Assembly (NCBI GenBank): GCA_021816585.1
Contig: JAKAXL010000012.1
Coordinates: 1-64,000, forward strand
From: Pseudomonadota bacterium
GTDB taxonomy: Bacteria; Pseudomonadota; Gammaproteobacteria; Burkholderiales; Burkholderiaceae_C
Direction: 5' to 3'
DNA: 64,000 nucleotides
In this document: piece by piece, positions 1 to 8,193 of the stretch
Layout of the letters: each line of letters begins with the position of its first letter
Position numbering within the stretch: position 1 is the stretch's first letter
Program-made: the position numbers and the translations under genes
The notes under the pieces: generated by a model
Told to the model about the DNA's origin: nothing
The model's database searches: none
The model's input: the letters and a program-made list of their open reading frames with translations, nothing else

Positions 1-171
1 CGATCTCGCTTCTCCTGGTGGTTCACGCAACTGATGCACCAGTTCCCCGAGCAGGGCGAGATCCACGCCAAGTTCCAGCAGGCCGAACTCGAATACCTGC
101 TGCATTCCGAAGCCGGCAAGCGCACCATCGCCGAGAACTACGTCGGCCTGCCGCTGGATTTCGGCGACTGA
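1..171 (+). CDS. pobA: 4-hydroxybenzoate 3-monooxygenase, C-terminal fragment (gene starts before the window)
   Basis: The first 56 codons in frame 1 end at a TGA at 169-171. They carry the hallmark C-terminus of the flavoprotein p-hydroxybenzoate hydroxylase: an R-x-S-W-W stretch, then FPEQGEI, ELEYLLHSEAG and IAENYVGLPL, which match the PobA end (ELEYYLGSEAG...IAENYVGLP) almost residue for residue. The enzyme converts 4-hydroxybenzoate to protocatechuate with NADPH and O2 in the cytoplasm, feeding the beta-ketoadipate route. Only the C-terminal part (roughly one seventh) is here, so the FAD-binding GxGxxG and the start cannot be checked. The stop is followed by 23 bases before the next gene. 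Confidence 0.85.
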   Translation, partial: RSRFSWWFTQLMHQFPEQGEIHAKFQQAELEYLLHSEAGKRTIAENYVGLPLDFGD

Positions 172-194
172 CGCGTTGCGCGCGGGGTGCGACA

Positions 195-563
195 ATGCGC
201 CGCATGTCGCGCCTGCCCTTCACCCGATTCGCCGCTGCCGCGGCGCTGGTGCTGCTCGGCGCCGGCGCGACGCCGGCACTGGCGGCGCTGGGCGGGCCGC
301 CGGACTGCGTGCGCTTCGGGCTCATCGCGTCGAAGCTGCAGGCGGACTTCCTGGCCGGGCGCAGCTTCGCACAGGCGCGGCAGGACGGCCTGGCGCTGCT
401 CGGGCCCGAGCACCCGTACCAGGCGCAGGTGCTGCAGCGCATCGCGCGCGCCATCTACAGTGCCCCCGACAGCCGCGCCTTCAGCCCGCAGGCGCGCGCC
501 GCTCAGGTGCAGGGCGAGTGCCTGCAGGCGCGCGCGCAGATGCAGCGCCAGCCGCAGCGCTGA
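195..563 (+). CDS. Small secreted/periplasmic protein of unknown function
   Basis: 122 aa if started at ATG 195; ATG 204 is an alternative and an upstream extension into pobA is unlikely. Residues 1-30 look like a Sec signal peptide: basic start (MRRMSRLPF), an Ala/Leu-rich core and ATPALA before the likely cleavage site. The mature part has two cysteines (about residues 38 and 108) that could form a disulfide in the periplasm, and is otherwise Ala/Gln/Arg-rich and probably helical. No family is recognised. The gene is convergent with the metal-efflux operon that ends 21 bases away. No clear Shine-Dalgarno is seen. Confidence 0.6.
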   Translation: MRRMSRLPFTRFAAAAALVLLGAGATPALAALGGPPDCVRFGLIASKLQADFLAGRSFAQARQDGLALLGPEHPYQAQVLQRIARAIYSAPDSRAFSPQARAAQVQGECLQARAQMQRQPQR

Positions 564-584
564 GCACGCCGGCCGCGCACCGAC

Positions 585-1967
585 TCAACGAGCGGCGGCC
601 GGCGGCGCCGCGACGCCGGTTTCCAGCAGGCCGGCCTGCAGGCGCAGCAACGCGGCGCTGCGCGCGGCGTCGAAGCGCGCCTGCAGGGCCTGGCGTTGCA
701 CATCCAGCAGGTTGCGCTGCGCCAGCAACCACTGTTCGATCCCGGCCTCGCCCAGGCTCCATGCGCGCAGCGTGCGCGCCGCGGCGAGCTGCTGGCGCTG
801 CAGCGCCAGCCGCAGCGCGTGCGCCGCGTCGGCCTGCGCGGCGGCCTGCACGCGTAGTTCCTCGGCGCGTTGCAGGACCTGTGCCTGCACCTCGTGCAGG
901 CGCCACTGCGCGGCGTCGAGCTCGGCCAGCGCCGAGCGTTCGCGCGCCTGGCGTGCGGCGCCGCCGAAGGGCACTTGCAGCTGCAGCCCGACGATGCGCT
1001 CGCGCCCGCCGCGCTCGGAACCGAGGTAGGCGCCCAGCGTGGGCTGCGGGGTGCGCGCGGCGCTGGCCTGGTCGGCCAATGCCTGCGCCTGGCGCAGCGC
1101 GCCACGCGCCTGCGCCATCAGGGCGCTGTGCTCGAGCAGGCGCTGGCGCAGCGCGGCGTCGTCCAGCCGCGGCACGCGCAGGCTGGGCGCGCTGTCGGGA
1201 TCGCCGCGCAGCAGCGGGTCGGCGGCCAGCAGCGGCCAGCGTGCCTGCAGCGCCGCCAGCAGGCTGTCGGCGCGACCGCGCGCGAGCAGCCAGGCCGACT
1301 CGGCGCGCGCCTGTTCGGCATCGATCTGGTCGAATTCGAGGCGGCTGGCGTCGCCCAGCGCGAGGCGCTTGCGAACCGCTTCGGCCTGGCTGCGCAGCAA
1401 CTGCGCATGCGCGAGCGCGCTGGCCGCATCGGCGCGCGCCAGCTGGGCGTCGAACCAGGCCTGCAACAGCTGTTCCTGCAAGCCGCGGCGCGCCACCTGC
1501 AGCGCGGCCTGCGAGCTCTGGCCCAGCGCGCCGGCCAGGCTGGCGTCGGCTCGCGCCTGCGAGGGCAGGCGCAGCGGGCGGCTGAGCAACAGCTGCCATT
1601 CGTCGTAGCGGCCGTTGTCGGGGGGCTCGTCGACATTGCGCTGCTGCAGCTGGGCCTGGGCGGTGAATTCCTGCGAGCCGGCGCGCAGCGCGTCGCCCTG
1701 CGCGGCGGCCGCGCCCTGCAGCGCCCGCGCCTCGGCCAGCGCCGGCGAGCGCGCCAGCAGCTCGCGCAGCAGCGCCGCGCGCGGCAGCGTGGGTTGCGGC
1801 AGCGACGCCGCGCCCGCGGCGCTGTCGGAGGGCGCGGGCAGCGGTGGCTGCGCGGCGGCCGAGGCGGCCTGCGCGGGCACCTGCACGGGCGCCGCCGGCA
1901 CCGCCGGCACAGCCAGCGCGGCGGCCAGGCAGGCCGCAGCCGGCAGGAATCGGGCGAGGCGCGTCAT
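585..1967 (-). CDS. Outer membrane factor of heavy-metal RND efflux system (CusC/CzcC, TolC family)
   Basis: 460 aa. Starts at ATG 1967 inside an ATGA overlap with the upstream pump gene. A signal peptide (LARFLPAAACLAAALAVPAVPAAP) is followed by a Gln/Pro/Ala linker and two long alpha-helical repeats, rich in Ala, Leu, Arg and Gln, typical of the OEP/TolC barrel-tunnel fold: LLRELLARSPALAEARAL near residue 75 and a second helical block near residue 280. It would form the trimeric outer membrane exit duct for the RND pump. It is the last gene of a three-gene operon (fusion protein, pump, exit duct). No Cys lipobox is evident, so it may be non-lipidated, unlike E. coli CusC. Confidence 0.85.
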   Translation of the reverse strand: MTRLARFLPAAACLAAALAVPAVPAAPVQVPAQAASAAAQPPLPAPSDSAAGAASLPQPTLPRAALLRELLARSPALAEARALQGAAAAQGDALRAGSQEFTAQAQLQQRNVDEPPDNGRYDEWQLLLSRPLRLPSQARADASLAGALGQSSQAALQVARRGLQEQLLQAWFDAQLARADAASALAHAQLLRSQAEAVRKRLALGDASRLEFDQIDAEQARAESAWLLARGRADSLLAALQARWPLLAADPLLRGDPDSAPSLRVPRLDDAALRQRLLEHSALMAQARGALRQAQALADQASAARTPQPTLGAYLGSERGGRERIVGLQLQVPFGGAARQARERSALAELDAAQWRLHEVQAQVLQRAEELRVQAAAQADAAHALRLALQRQQLAAARTLRAWSLGEAGIEQWLLAQRNLLDVQRQALQARFDAARSAALLRLQAGLLETGVAAPPAAAR

Positions 1968-4900
1968 GGCGTGTCCTCCGGGTTCGAGGAGGCGTGCGCG
2001 CGCTCGCTGCTCGGCACGCCGAAGCGCGCGAACAGCAGCGGCAGCAGCACCAGGGTCAGCACGGTCGAGCTGACCAGGCCGCCGACCACCACCACGGCCA
2101 GGGGCTTCTGGATCTCCGAGCCGGGACCGCTGGCCGACAGCAGCGGGATGAGTCCCAGCGCGGTGATGCTGGCGGTCATCATGACCGGGCGCAGGCGTCG
2201 CATCGCGCCGTCGTGCACGGCCTGCGCCAGCGGCATGCCGCGCTGCAGCAGCTCGTTGAAATGGCTCACCAGCACGACGCCGTTGAGCACGGCGATGCCG
2301 AGCAGCGCGATGAAACCCACCGAGGCCGGGACCGACAGGTACTCGCCGCTGGCCCACAGCGCGAGCACGCCGCCGACCAGCGCGAAGGGAATGTTGGCGA
2401 ACACCAGCACCGATTGGCGCAGCGAGCCGAAGGTCGCCATCAGCAGCACGAAGATCAGCCCCAGCGCCAGCGGCACGACGAGTCCCAGGCGGGCCGCGGC
2501 GCGCTGCTGGTTCTCGAACTGACCGCCCCATTGCAGGCGCACGCCCGCGGGCAGCTTGACCTGGGCGGCGACCGCGCGCCGGGCCTCGTCGACGAAGCCG
2601 ACGAGGTCGCGCCCGCTGACATTGGCCTGCACCGAGGCGAAGCGGCTGCCGTCCTCGTGCGTGACCAGCACCGGACCCTGGGTCAGGCGCAGCTGCGCCA
2701 GTTGCGACAGCGGCCAGTTGCGACCGTCGGGACCGGTGATGCGCAGGTCGGCGAAGGCCTGCGGGTTGTCGCGCAGCCCGGGGCCGCCGCGCAGCAGCAG
2801 CGGGGTGCGGCGCACCCCTTCGAGCACCATGCCCACTTGCTGGCCCTCGACCAGCGCGCGCAGGTCGCGCTGCAGGGTCTCGACGTCGAACCCGGCGCGC
2901 CCGGCGGCCAGCCGGTCCACGTCCACCGTCAGGTACTGCACGCCCTCGGTGCGCGCGGCCAGCACGTCCTGCGCGCCCGGCAGCGAACGCAGCACCCGCG
3001 CCACCTGCTGCGCCAGGTCGCCGAGCTGCCGCAGGTCGGGGCCGTAGATCTTCACGACCAGGTCTCCGCGCGATCCGGTGAGCATCTCCGACACGCGCAT
3101 CTCGATCGGCTGCGTGAAGGTGTAGTCGAGCCCGGGAAAGCGCTGCATGACCTGGCGGATCGCCGCGATCACCTGCGCCTTGTCGCCGCGCCACTCCGAG
3201 GCCGGCTTGAGCACCAGGAAGGTGTCGGTCTCGTTGAGCCCCATCGGGTCCAGCCCGAGGTCGTCCGAGCCGCTGCGCGCGACGATGGCGCGGATTTCCG
3301 GAACGTCGCGCAGCAGCGCGCGCTGCACCCGCAGGTCCAGCGCCGCGGTGGCTCCCATGTTCACCGAAGGCAGCTTCTGCAGCTGCAGGATGATGTCCCC
3401 TTCGTCGAGCGTGGGCATGAAGGTCTTGCCGACCCGCGTATAGGCCACCCCGGCCGCCACCAGCGACAGCAGGGCCAGCGCGACCACGATGCGCGTGTGG
3501 GCGAAACTCCAGTCGAGCACGCGCCGGTAGCCGGCCGACAGCACGCGCACCAGCCAGGGGTCGCGGTGCGCCATCTTGCGCAGCAGCATCGACGCCAGCA
3601 CCGGCACCGTGGTCAGCGCGATCAGCAGCGACGCCGTCAGCGCGAACACGATGGTCAGCGCCACCGGCCTGAACAGCTTGCCCTCCAGTCCCTGCAGCGA
3701 CAGCAGCGGCAGGAACACGATGCCGATGATCGCCACCCCCGACAGCACCGGAGTGGCGACCTCGGAGACGCCGCGCAGCACGCGCGCGAGGCGGTCGCTG
3801 GTCGCCGCCCCGGCGTCCGGATCGGCGGCGTGCGCGGGGTCGTGGCTCATGTGGTTGACCAGGTTCTCCACCACCACCACCGCGGCGTCGACCAGCATGC
3901 CCAGCGCGATCGCCAGCCCGCCCAGGCTCATCAGGTTGGCCGACAGCCCGGCCCAGCGCATCAGCAGGAACGTCGCCAGCGCCGACAGCGGCAGGGTCAG
4001 CGCCACGACCAGCGCGGCGCGCCAGTTGCCGAGGAAGGCCAGCAGCATCACCACCACCAGCACCACCGCCTCCATCAGCGCGCGGGTGACCGTGCCGACC
4101 GCGCGCTGCACCAGCTGGCTGCGGTCGTAGAACACGCGCAGGGTCATGCCCTGCGGGAGCCGCGGCTCGATTTCCGCCAGGCGCTCTCGTACTCCGGCGA
4201 TGACCTTCGAGGCGTTGGCGCCGCGCAGCCCGAGCACGATGCCCTCGACCGCTTCGCCGCGCCCGTCCTCGGTGACGATGCCATAGCGCGTGCTGCTGCC
4301 GATGCGCACCTGCGCGACGTCGCCCACGCGCACCACACCGGCGGCGGAGGCGCCGATCACGGTGGCGCGGATGTCGGCGACGTCGCGGTAGGCGCCCTGC
4401 ACGCGCACGATGCGCGTCTCCTCGCCTTCGTCGAGGCGTCCGGCGCCGTCATTGCTGTTGTTGGTCTGCAGCGCCGCGCGCAACTGCTCCAGGCTCACGC
4501 CGTGGGCGGCCATGCGCGACGGATCGGGCTCGACCTCGAACACCCGCACGTCGCCGCCGAGCATGTTCACGTCGGCCACGCCGGGTACCGTGCGCAGCGC
4601 GGGGCGGATCTGCCATTGCAGCACGCTGCGCTTTTGCTGCAGGTCGGCCGGCCCCTCGATGGTGAACATGAACAGGTCCGACAGCGGCGTGGTGATCGGC
4701 GCCAGCCCGCCCTGCGCCGAGGCCGGAAGCTCGGCGCGCGCGTTGGCCAGCGCCTCCGACACCTGCTGGCGCGCCCAGTACACGTCGGTGCCTTCCTCGA
4801 AGTCCACCGTGATGTCGGCGATTCCGTACTTGGAGATCGAGCGCACGATCCGCTTGCGCGGGATTCCCAGCACCTCCTGCTCGATCGGCAGCACGATGCG

Positions 4901-5095
4901 GGTCTCGACCTCCTCGGGCGTCATGCCCGGGGCCTTCATGATCATCTTCACCTGCGGCGACGACACGTCGGGGAAGGCGTCCACCGGCAGCGCGCGCCAC
5001 GCGAACACGCCGCCGACGGCCAGCGCCAGGGTCGCGCCCAGCGTCACCAGGCGCTGGCGCAGCGCGGCATGGGTGAGGGCGTGCAGCAGTTTCAC
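1964..5095 (-). CDS. Heavy-metal efflux RND transporter (CusA/CzcA family)
   Basis: 1043 aa, the normal length for HME-RND pumps. The start is GTG at 5095, in a GTGA overlap with the stop of the fusion-protein gene. It has the expected order: TM1, porter domain with GIPRKRIVRSISKYG, TM2-6, second porter half, TM8-12. The fourth-helix motif is GGLAIALGMLVDAAVVVVEN. CzcA has Asp-Phe-Gly plus a second Asp and Glu; here the first Asp is Ala, leaving one Asp and the Glu as in CusA. A monovalent Cu/Ag specificity, or an uncharacterised HME subgroup, is therefore more likely than Zn/Co/Cd. It uses the proton gradient to drive periplasmic metal across the outer membrane. Confidence 0.9.
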   Translation of the reverse strand: MKLLHALTHAALRQRLVTLGATLALAVGGVFAWRALPVDAFPDVSSPQVKMIMKAPGMTPEEVETRIVLPIEQEVLGIPRKRIVRSISKYGIADITVDFEEGTDVYWARQQVSEALANARAELPASAQGGLAPITTPLSDLFMFTIEGPADLQQKRSVLQWQIRPALRTVPGVADVNMLGGDVRVFEVEPDPSRMAAHGVSLEQLRAALQTNNSNDGAGRLDEGEETRIVRVQGAYRDVADIRATVIGASAAGVVRVGDVAQVRIGSSTRYGIVTEDGRGEAVEGIVLGLRGANASKVIAGVRERLAEIEPRLPQGMTLRVFYDRSQLVQRAVGTVTRALMEAVVLVVVMLLAFLGNWRAALVVALTLPLSALATFLLMRWAGLSANLMSLGGLAIALGMLVDAAVVVVENLVNHMSHDPAHAADPDAGAATSDRLARVLRGVSEVATPVLSGVAIIGIVFLPLLSLQGLEGKLFRPVALTIVFALTASLLIALTTVPVLASMLLRKMAHRDPWLVRVLSAGYRRVLDWSFAHTRIVVALALLSLVAAGVAYTRVGKTFMPTLDEGDIILQLQKLPSVNMGATAALDLRVQRALLRDVPEIRAIVARSGSDDLGLDPMGLNETDTFLVLKPASEWRGDKAQVIAAIRQVMQRFPGLDYTFTQPIEMRVSEMLTGSRGDLVVKIYGPDLRQLGDLAQQVARVLRSLPGAQDVLAARTEGVQYLTVDVDRLAAGRAGFDVETLQRDLRALVEGQQVGMVLEGVRRTPLLLRGGPGLRDNPQAFADLRITGPDGRNWPLSQLAQLRLTQGPVLVTHEDGSRFASVQANVSGRDLVGFVDEARRAVAAQVKLPAGVRLQWGGQFENQQRAAARLGLVVPLALGLIFVLLMATFGSLRQSVLVFANIPFALVGGVLALWASGEYLSVPASVGFIALLGIAVLNGVVLVSHFNELLQRGMPLAQAVHDGAMRRLRPVMMTASITALGLIPLLSASGPGSEIQKPLAVVVVGGLVSSTVLTLVLLPLLFARFGVPSSERAHASSNPEDTP

Positions 5096-6225
5096 GGCCG
5101 CATCCCCGCGGCGGACTTGATCGCCGCCACGCCGCTTGCGGCGATCGACTCGCCGGCATGCAGCGGGCCGGACACGATCACCGCGTCGGACAGGCGCGAC
5201 ACCGTGTGCACGGGCACCACGCGAAAGCCTTGCGGCTGGGCCAGCAGCACCACTTCACGCCCGCCGATGCGGGTCAGCGCCGACGGCGGCACGGCGTACA
5301 GGCCGGGGCGTGCAGGCAACTGCACGCGCGCCTGGGCGAGGGCGCCGGCGCGCAGGCTGCCGGGGCGGCTCAGGCTGGCGCGCAGCACCACGCTCTGGCC
5401 GGACGACAGCGCCGGCGGCACCGCCAGCAGCACGCCGCGCGCATCGGCCTGCTCGATGTCGACCGCGGCGCCGGCGCGAAGCTCGGCAGCCTGCGCCGCG
5501 GTGGCGTCGATTTCCAGCGCCAGCATGTCCGGACGCACCACATGGAACAGCGCGGTGCCGGCGTCGACGCGCTGCCCGGGCAGCGCATGGGCCTGCGCCA
5601 CCACGCCGTCGATCGGCGCCAGCAGGCGCACCCGGCCGTCGATGCCGGCGCCGCCGCCGAGCAGGCGCAGCGCCAGCTCGCGCTCGTGCAGCAGCGAGGC
5701 GGCCTGGCGCTGCTGCGCGGCCGCGGCCTGCGCGCGCGACTGCGCGATGACGCCTTCGCGCAGCAGCGCGCTGTCGCGCTCGCTCTGGCGTCGTGCGAGT
5801 TCGTAGCGGGTGCGCGCGTCGTCGCGTTCGCGCTGCAGCCGCGCCACCTCGCTGCTGCGCATCTCGCCCAGCAGCTGGCCGCGGCGCACGGCGTCGCCGG
5901 GGGCCGCGGCCACGCGCGTGAGCACTCCGGAACTGGGCGCGGCGACCACCGCCTGCGCGGCCGCAGGCACCACCACGCGCGCCGGCAGGCTCAGGCTCGC
6001 CGATGCGCTGGCGCGCACCTCCGCCACGCGCACGCCGAGCGCGGCGCGCTGCGCCGTGTCGATGGCGATGAAATCGGCGGCGGGCGCCGAGGCGGTGACC
6101 GCCGGCGTCGAAGCGGGGGCCGCGGGCGCCGGCAGCGGCAGAAGCCCCAGCAACAGCAGCGGAAGTGCCGCGCGGGTGCGGCGTCGCAGCGCTGCGCCGT
6201 GCGGTGGACGGGTTCGCGGGTTCAT
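5092..6225 (-). CDS. RND efflux membrane fusion protein (CusB/CzcB family)
   Basis: 377 aa from ATG 6225. The N-terminus is Arg-rich, then hydrophobic (ALPLLLLGLLPLPAPAAP), giving a signal or anchor. Next come a barrel-sandwich (lipoyl-like) half with VVAAPSSGVLTRV, an alpha hairpin of about 70 residues rich in Arg/Glu/Gln (LQRERDDARTRYELARRQSE), the second lipoyl half with VRLLAPIDGVVAQAHALPGQRV, and a beta-barrel/membrane-proximal end. It bridges the pump and the exit duct in the periplasm. It is the first gene of the operon; its stop overlaps the pump GTG start. The Met-rich N-terminal metal site of CusB is not evident and no His-rich CzcB tail is seen, so the metal is open. Confidence 0.85.
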   Translation of the reverse strand: MNPRTRPPHGAALRRRTRAALPLLLLGLLPLPAPAAPASTPAVTASAPAADFIAIDTAQRAALGVRVAEVRASASASLSLPARVVVPAAAQAVVAAPSSGVLTRVAAAPGDAVRRGQLLGEMRSSEVARLQRERDDARTRYELARRQSERDSALLREGVIAQSRAQAAAAQQRQAASLLHERELALRLLGGGAGIDGRVRLLAPIDGVVAQAHALPGQRVDAGTALFHVVRPDMLALEIDATAAQAAELRAGAAVDIEQADARGVLLAVPPALSSGQSVVLRASLSRPGSLRAGALAQARVQLPARPGLYAVPPSALTRIGGREVVLLAQPQGFRVVPVHTVSRLSDAVIVSGPLHAGESIAASGVAAIKSAAGMRP

Positions 6226-6520
6226 GTGCGTTCTCCGTGGACCGGAGCGCGCGTGCGCGCGGCGGCGCGTCCGGCGATTCCGGCCCGGGCGGGCGTTGTG
6301 GGGTGTCGTGGACTTGTGTCGCGGGGTCGTCGCGCAGGCTGCGCAGCGCTGCGCGCGCCCGGGCCGCCCGCAGCCGATCCATAAGCACACTGTACGAAAT
6401 GCAACCAAAAGAAACCTTGTGGCGCATCAAGGCGGCCGGTGCATGGCGCGCGGCTCACGCTACGATGCCCGCACGGCGCGCCGCGCGGGCGGCGCGTGCC
6501 ACCCAGCAGGAGACAACGCC
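6226..6520. other. Divergent intergenic region between metal-efflux operon and Fe-ADH gene
   Basis: 295 bases without a convincing gene. Most of it is GC-rich. One AT-richer island (about 6378-6420, with ATAAGCACACTGTACG and AACCAAAAGAAACC) is the only plausible core-promoter area for the leftward efflux operon. For the rightward gene a TACGAT at 6471-6476 could be a -10 box, and AGGAG lies 8 nt before ATG 6521. No CueR/MerR-type dyad or CopR-like repeat was recognised, and no regulator gene is adjacent. Confidence 0.35.
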
Positions 6521-7720
6521 ATGCAGGCCGCCGTGCCGCCATCCGATCCCGCAGCCGGTTTCGGCTTCCAGTCCGTCGCGCACATCGAGGCCGGAATCGG
6601 CGCGCTGGCGCGCCTGGGCGAGCTCGCCGCGGGTTTCGCGCCGCCGCAAGCGGCGCCGGTCGCGATGCTGGTCACCGACCCCGGGGTGCGTGGTGCCGGG
6701 CTGCTGGAGCCCGCGCTGCAGGCACTGCGCGAGCAGGGTTACCGGACCGAGGTCTACGACCATGTCGTCGCCGATCCCTCCGAGCAGGTGGTGCTGCAGG
6801 CCTGCGCGCAGGCGCGCGAGGCCGGCGCCGGGGTGGTGATCGGTTTCGGCGGCGGCAGCAGCATGGACGTGGCGAAGATCACCGCCTGCCTGGCCCATCC
6901 GCACAACGCCTTGCAGCTCGCGCAGCTGTACGGCGTGGAAAGCGTGCGCGCGCGGCGCCTGCCGCTGCTGCAGGTGCCGACCACCGCGGGCACCGGCTCC
7001 GAGGTCACGCGCGTGGCCATCGTCACGACGGGAGCCAGCACCAAGTCGGGAATCGTCAACCGTGCCCTGCTGGCCGATGCCGTGCTGCTCGATGCGCAGC
7101 TGACCCGCGCGCTGCCGGCCGCGGTCACCGCGGCCACCGGAATCGACGCGATGGTGCACGCGATCGAGGCCTACACCAGCGCGCGTCGCAAGAATCCGCT
7201 GTCGGACATGCTGGCGCGCGAGGCGCTGCGCCTGCTCGGCGCGAACCTGCTGCGGGCTGTCGGGCATGGCGACGACCTGCAGGCTCGCGAGTCCATGCTG
7301 CGCGGTGCGATGCTGGCCGGCATGGCCTTCGACAACGCGCCGGTGGCCGCGGTGCATGCGCTGGCCTACCCGCTGGGCGGGCTGCATCACCTGCCGCACG
7401 GGCTGAGCAACGCGCTGGTGCTGCCGCACGTGCTGCGCTTCAACGCCGAGGCCGCGGCGACGCAGTACGCCGAACTGGCGCGGGAGCTGCTGCCGGGGCA
7501 GGACGGCGACACGACGCAGCGCGCGCAGGCGATGATCGAGCACATGGCCGGGCTGTGCGCGGGCAGCGGCCTGCCGACGCGGCTGCGCGACTGCGGCATC
7601 GAGCGCGCCGGGCTGGCGCTGCTGGCGCGCGAGGCGATGGGCCAGCAGCGTCTGCTGCAGAACAACCCGCGACCGCTGCTCGAGGCCGACGCGCTGGCGA
7701 TCTACGAGGCGGCGTTCTGA
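6521..7720 (+). CDS. Iron-containing (group III) alcohol dehydrogenase
   Basis: 399 aa from ATG 6521, preceded by an AGGAG Shine-Dalgarno. It has the NAD(P)-binding GGGSSMDVAK (residues about 110-119), PTTAGTGSEV (about 153-162) and metal ligands Asp209, His213, His279 and His293 (GIDAMVHAIEAY, AVHALAYPLGG, LPHGLSN), all expected for Fe-ADH enzymes. It would interconvert an alcohol and an aldehyde/ketone, or a hydroxy and an oxo acid, in the cytoplasm. The substrate cannot be read; the family includes 1,3-propanediol dehydrogenase, lactaldehyde reductase and maleylacetate reductase. The stop overlaps the thioesterase start by one base, so the pair is translationally coupled. Confidence 0.88.
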   Translation: MQAAVPPSDPAAGFGFQSVAHIEAGIGALARLGELAAGFAPPQAAPVAMLVTDPGVRGAGLLEPALQALREQGYRTEVYDHVVADPSEQVVLQACAQAREAGAGVVIGFGGGSSMDVAKITACLAHPHNALQLAQLYGVESVRARRLPLLQVPTTAGTGSEVTRVAIVTTGASTKSGIVNRALLADAVLLDAQLTRALPAAVTAATGIDAMVHAIEAYTSARRKNPLSDMLAREALRLLGANLLRAVGHGDDLQARESMLRGAMLAGMAFDNAPVAAVHALAYPLGGLHHLPHGLSNALVLPHVLRFNAEAAATQYAELARELLPGQDGDTTQRAQAMIEHMAGLCAGSGLPTRLRDCGIERAGLALLAREAMGQQRLLQNNPRPLLEADALAIYEAAF

Positions 7721-8178
7721 TGCCGGGGCCGGCGGACACGGGCCAGGCCCAGGCCTGCGCGGTGTTCCCGCACCGGGCCGCGGTGGACACGCGCTGGGGC
7801 GACAACGACGTCTACGGCCACATCAACAACGCGGTGTACTACCAGTACTTCGACAGCGTGATCAACGCCTACCTGATCGAGCAGGGCGGGCTCGACATCC
7901 ACGACTCCGACATCGTCGGGTTCATCGTGCACTCGGAGTGCGACTACCTGGCGCCGGTGGCGTACCCGGGCCGGCTGGAGGTCGGCGTGGCGGTGGAGCG
8001 CCTGGGCAACTCCTCCGTCACCTACCGCCTGGGGCTGTTCGATCCGCGCGCCGCGCGGCCCGACGAGCCCTGCGCGCTGGCGCGCATGGTGCACGTGTTC
8101 GTGCGCCGCGCCGACTCGCGCCCGGTGCCGATCCCGCAACGCCTGCGCCAGGCGCTGCAGGCGCTGCAGGGCGCCTGA
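7720..8178 (+). CDS. Hotdog-fold acyl-CoA thioesterase (4-hydroxybenzoyl-CoA thioesterase/YbgC-like)
   Basis: 152 aa; ATG 7720 shares its A with the stop of the Fe-ADH gene (TGATG). The motif RWGDNDVYGHINNAVYYQYFD (positions about 24-44) carries the Asp-x-x-x-x-x-H-x-N-N pattern of the 4HBT family active site. The protein should hydrolyse an acyl- or aroyl-CoA in the cytoplasm. Its length and single domain fit the family. Coupling to an alcohol dehydrogenase suggests the two act on consecutive intermediates, but the substrate is not deducible. It converges on prpD. Confidence 0.85.
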   Translation: MPGPADTGQAQACAVFPHRAAVDTRWGDNDVYGHINNAVYYQYFDSVINAYLIEQGGLDIHDSDIVGFIVHSECDYLAPVAYPGRLEVGVAVERLGNSSVTYRLGLFDPRAARPDEPCALARMVHVFVRRADSRPVPIPQRLRQALQALQGA

Positions 8179-8186
8179 AGGCGCCC
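8169..8186. terminator. Hairpin between convergent thioesterase and prpD genes
   Basis: GGGCGCC (8169-8175) pairs with GGCGCCC (8180-8186) across a TGAA loop that contains the thioesterase stop codon. It lies 7 bases from the prpD stop and could end transcription from both sides. There is no U tract, so termination efficiency is uncertain. Confidence 0.45.
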
Positions 8187-8193
8187 CGCCGGC

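Noticed and set aside
1844-5806. A 1320-codon open frame on the plus strand opposite the RND pump
   Set aside because: It is a GC-driven shadow: composition rich in Arg, Gln, His and Pro, no domain, and it lies antisense to a complete, well-conserved pump gene.
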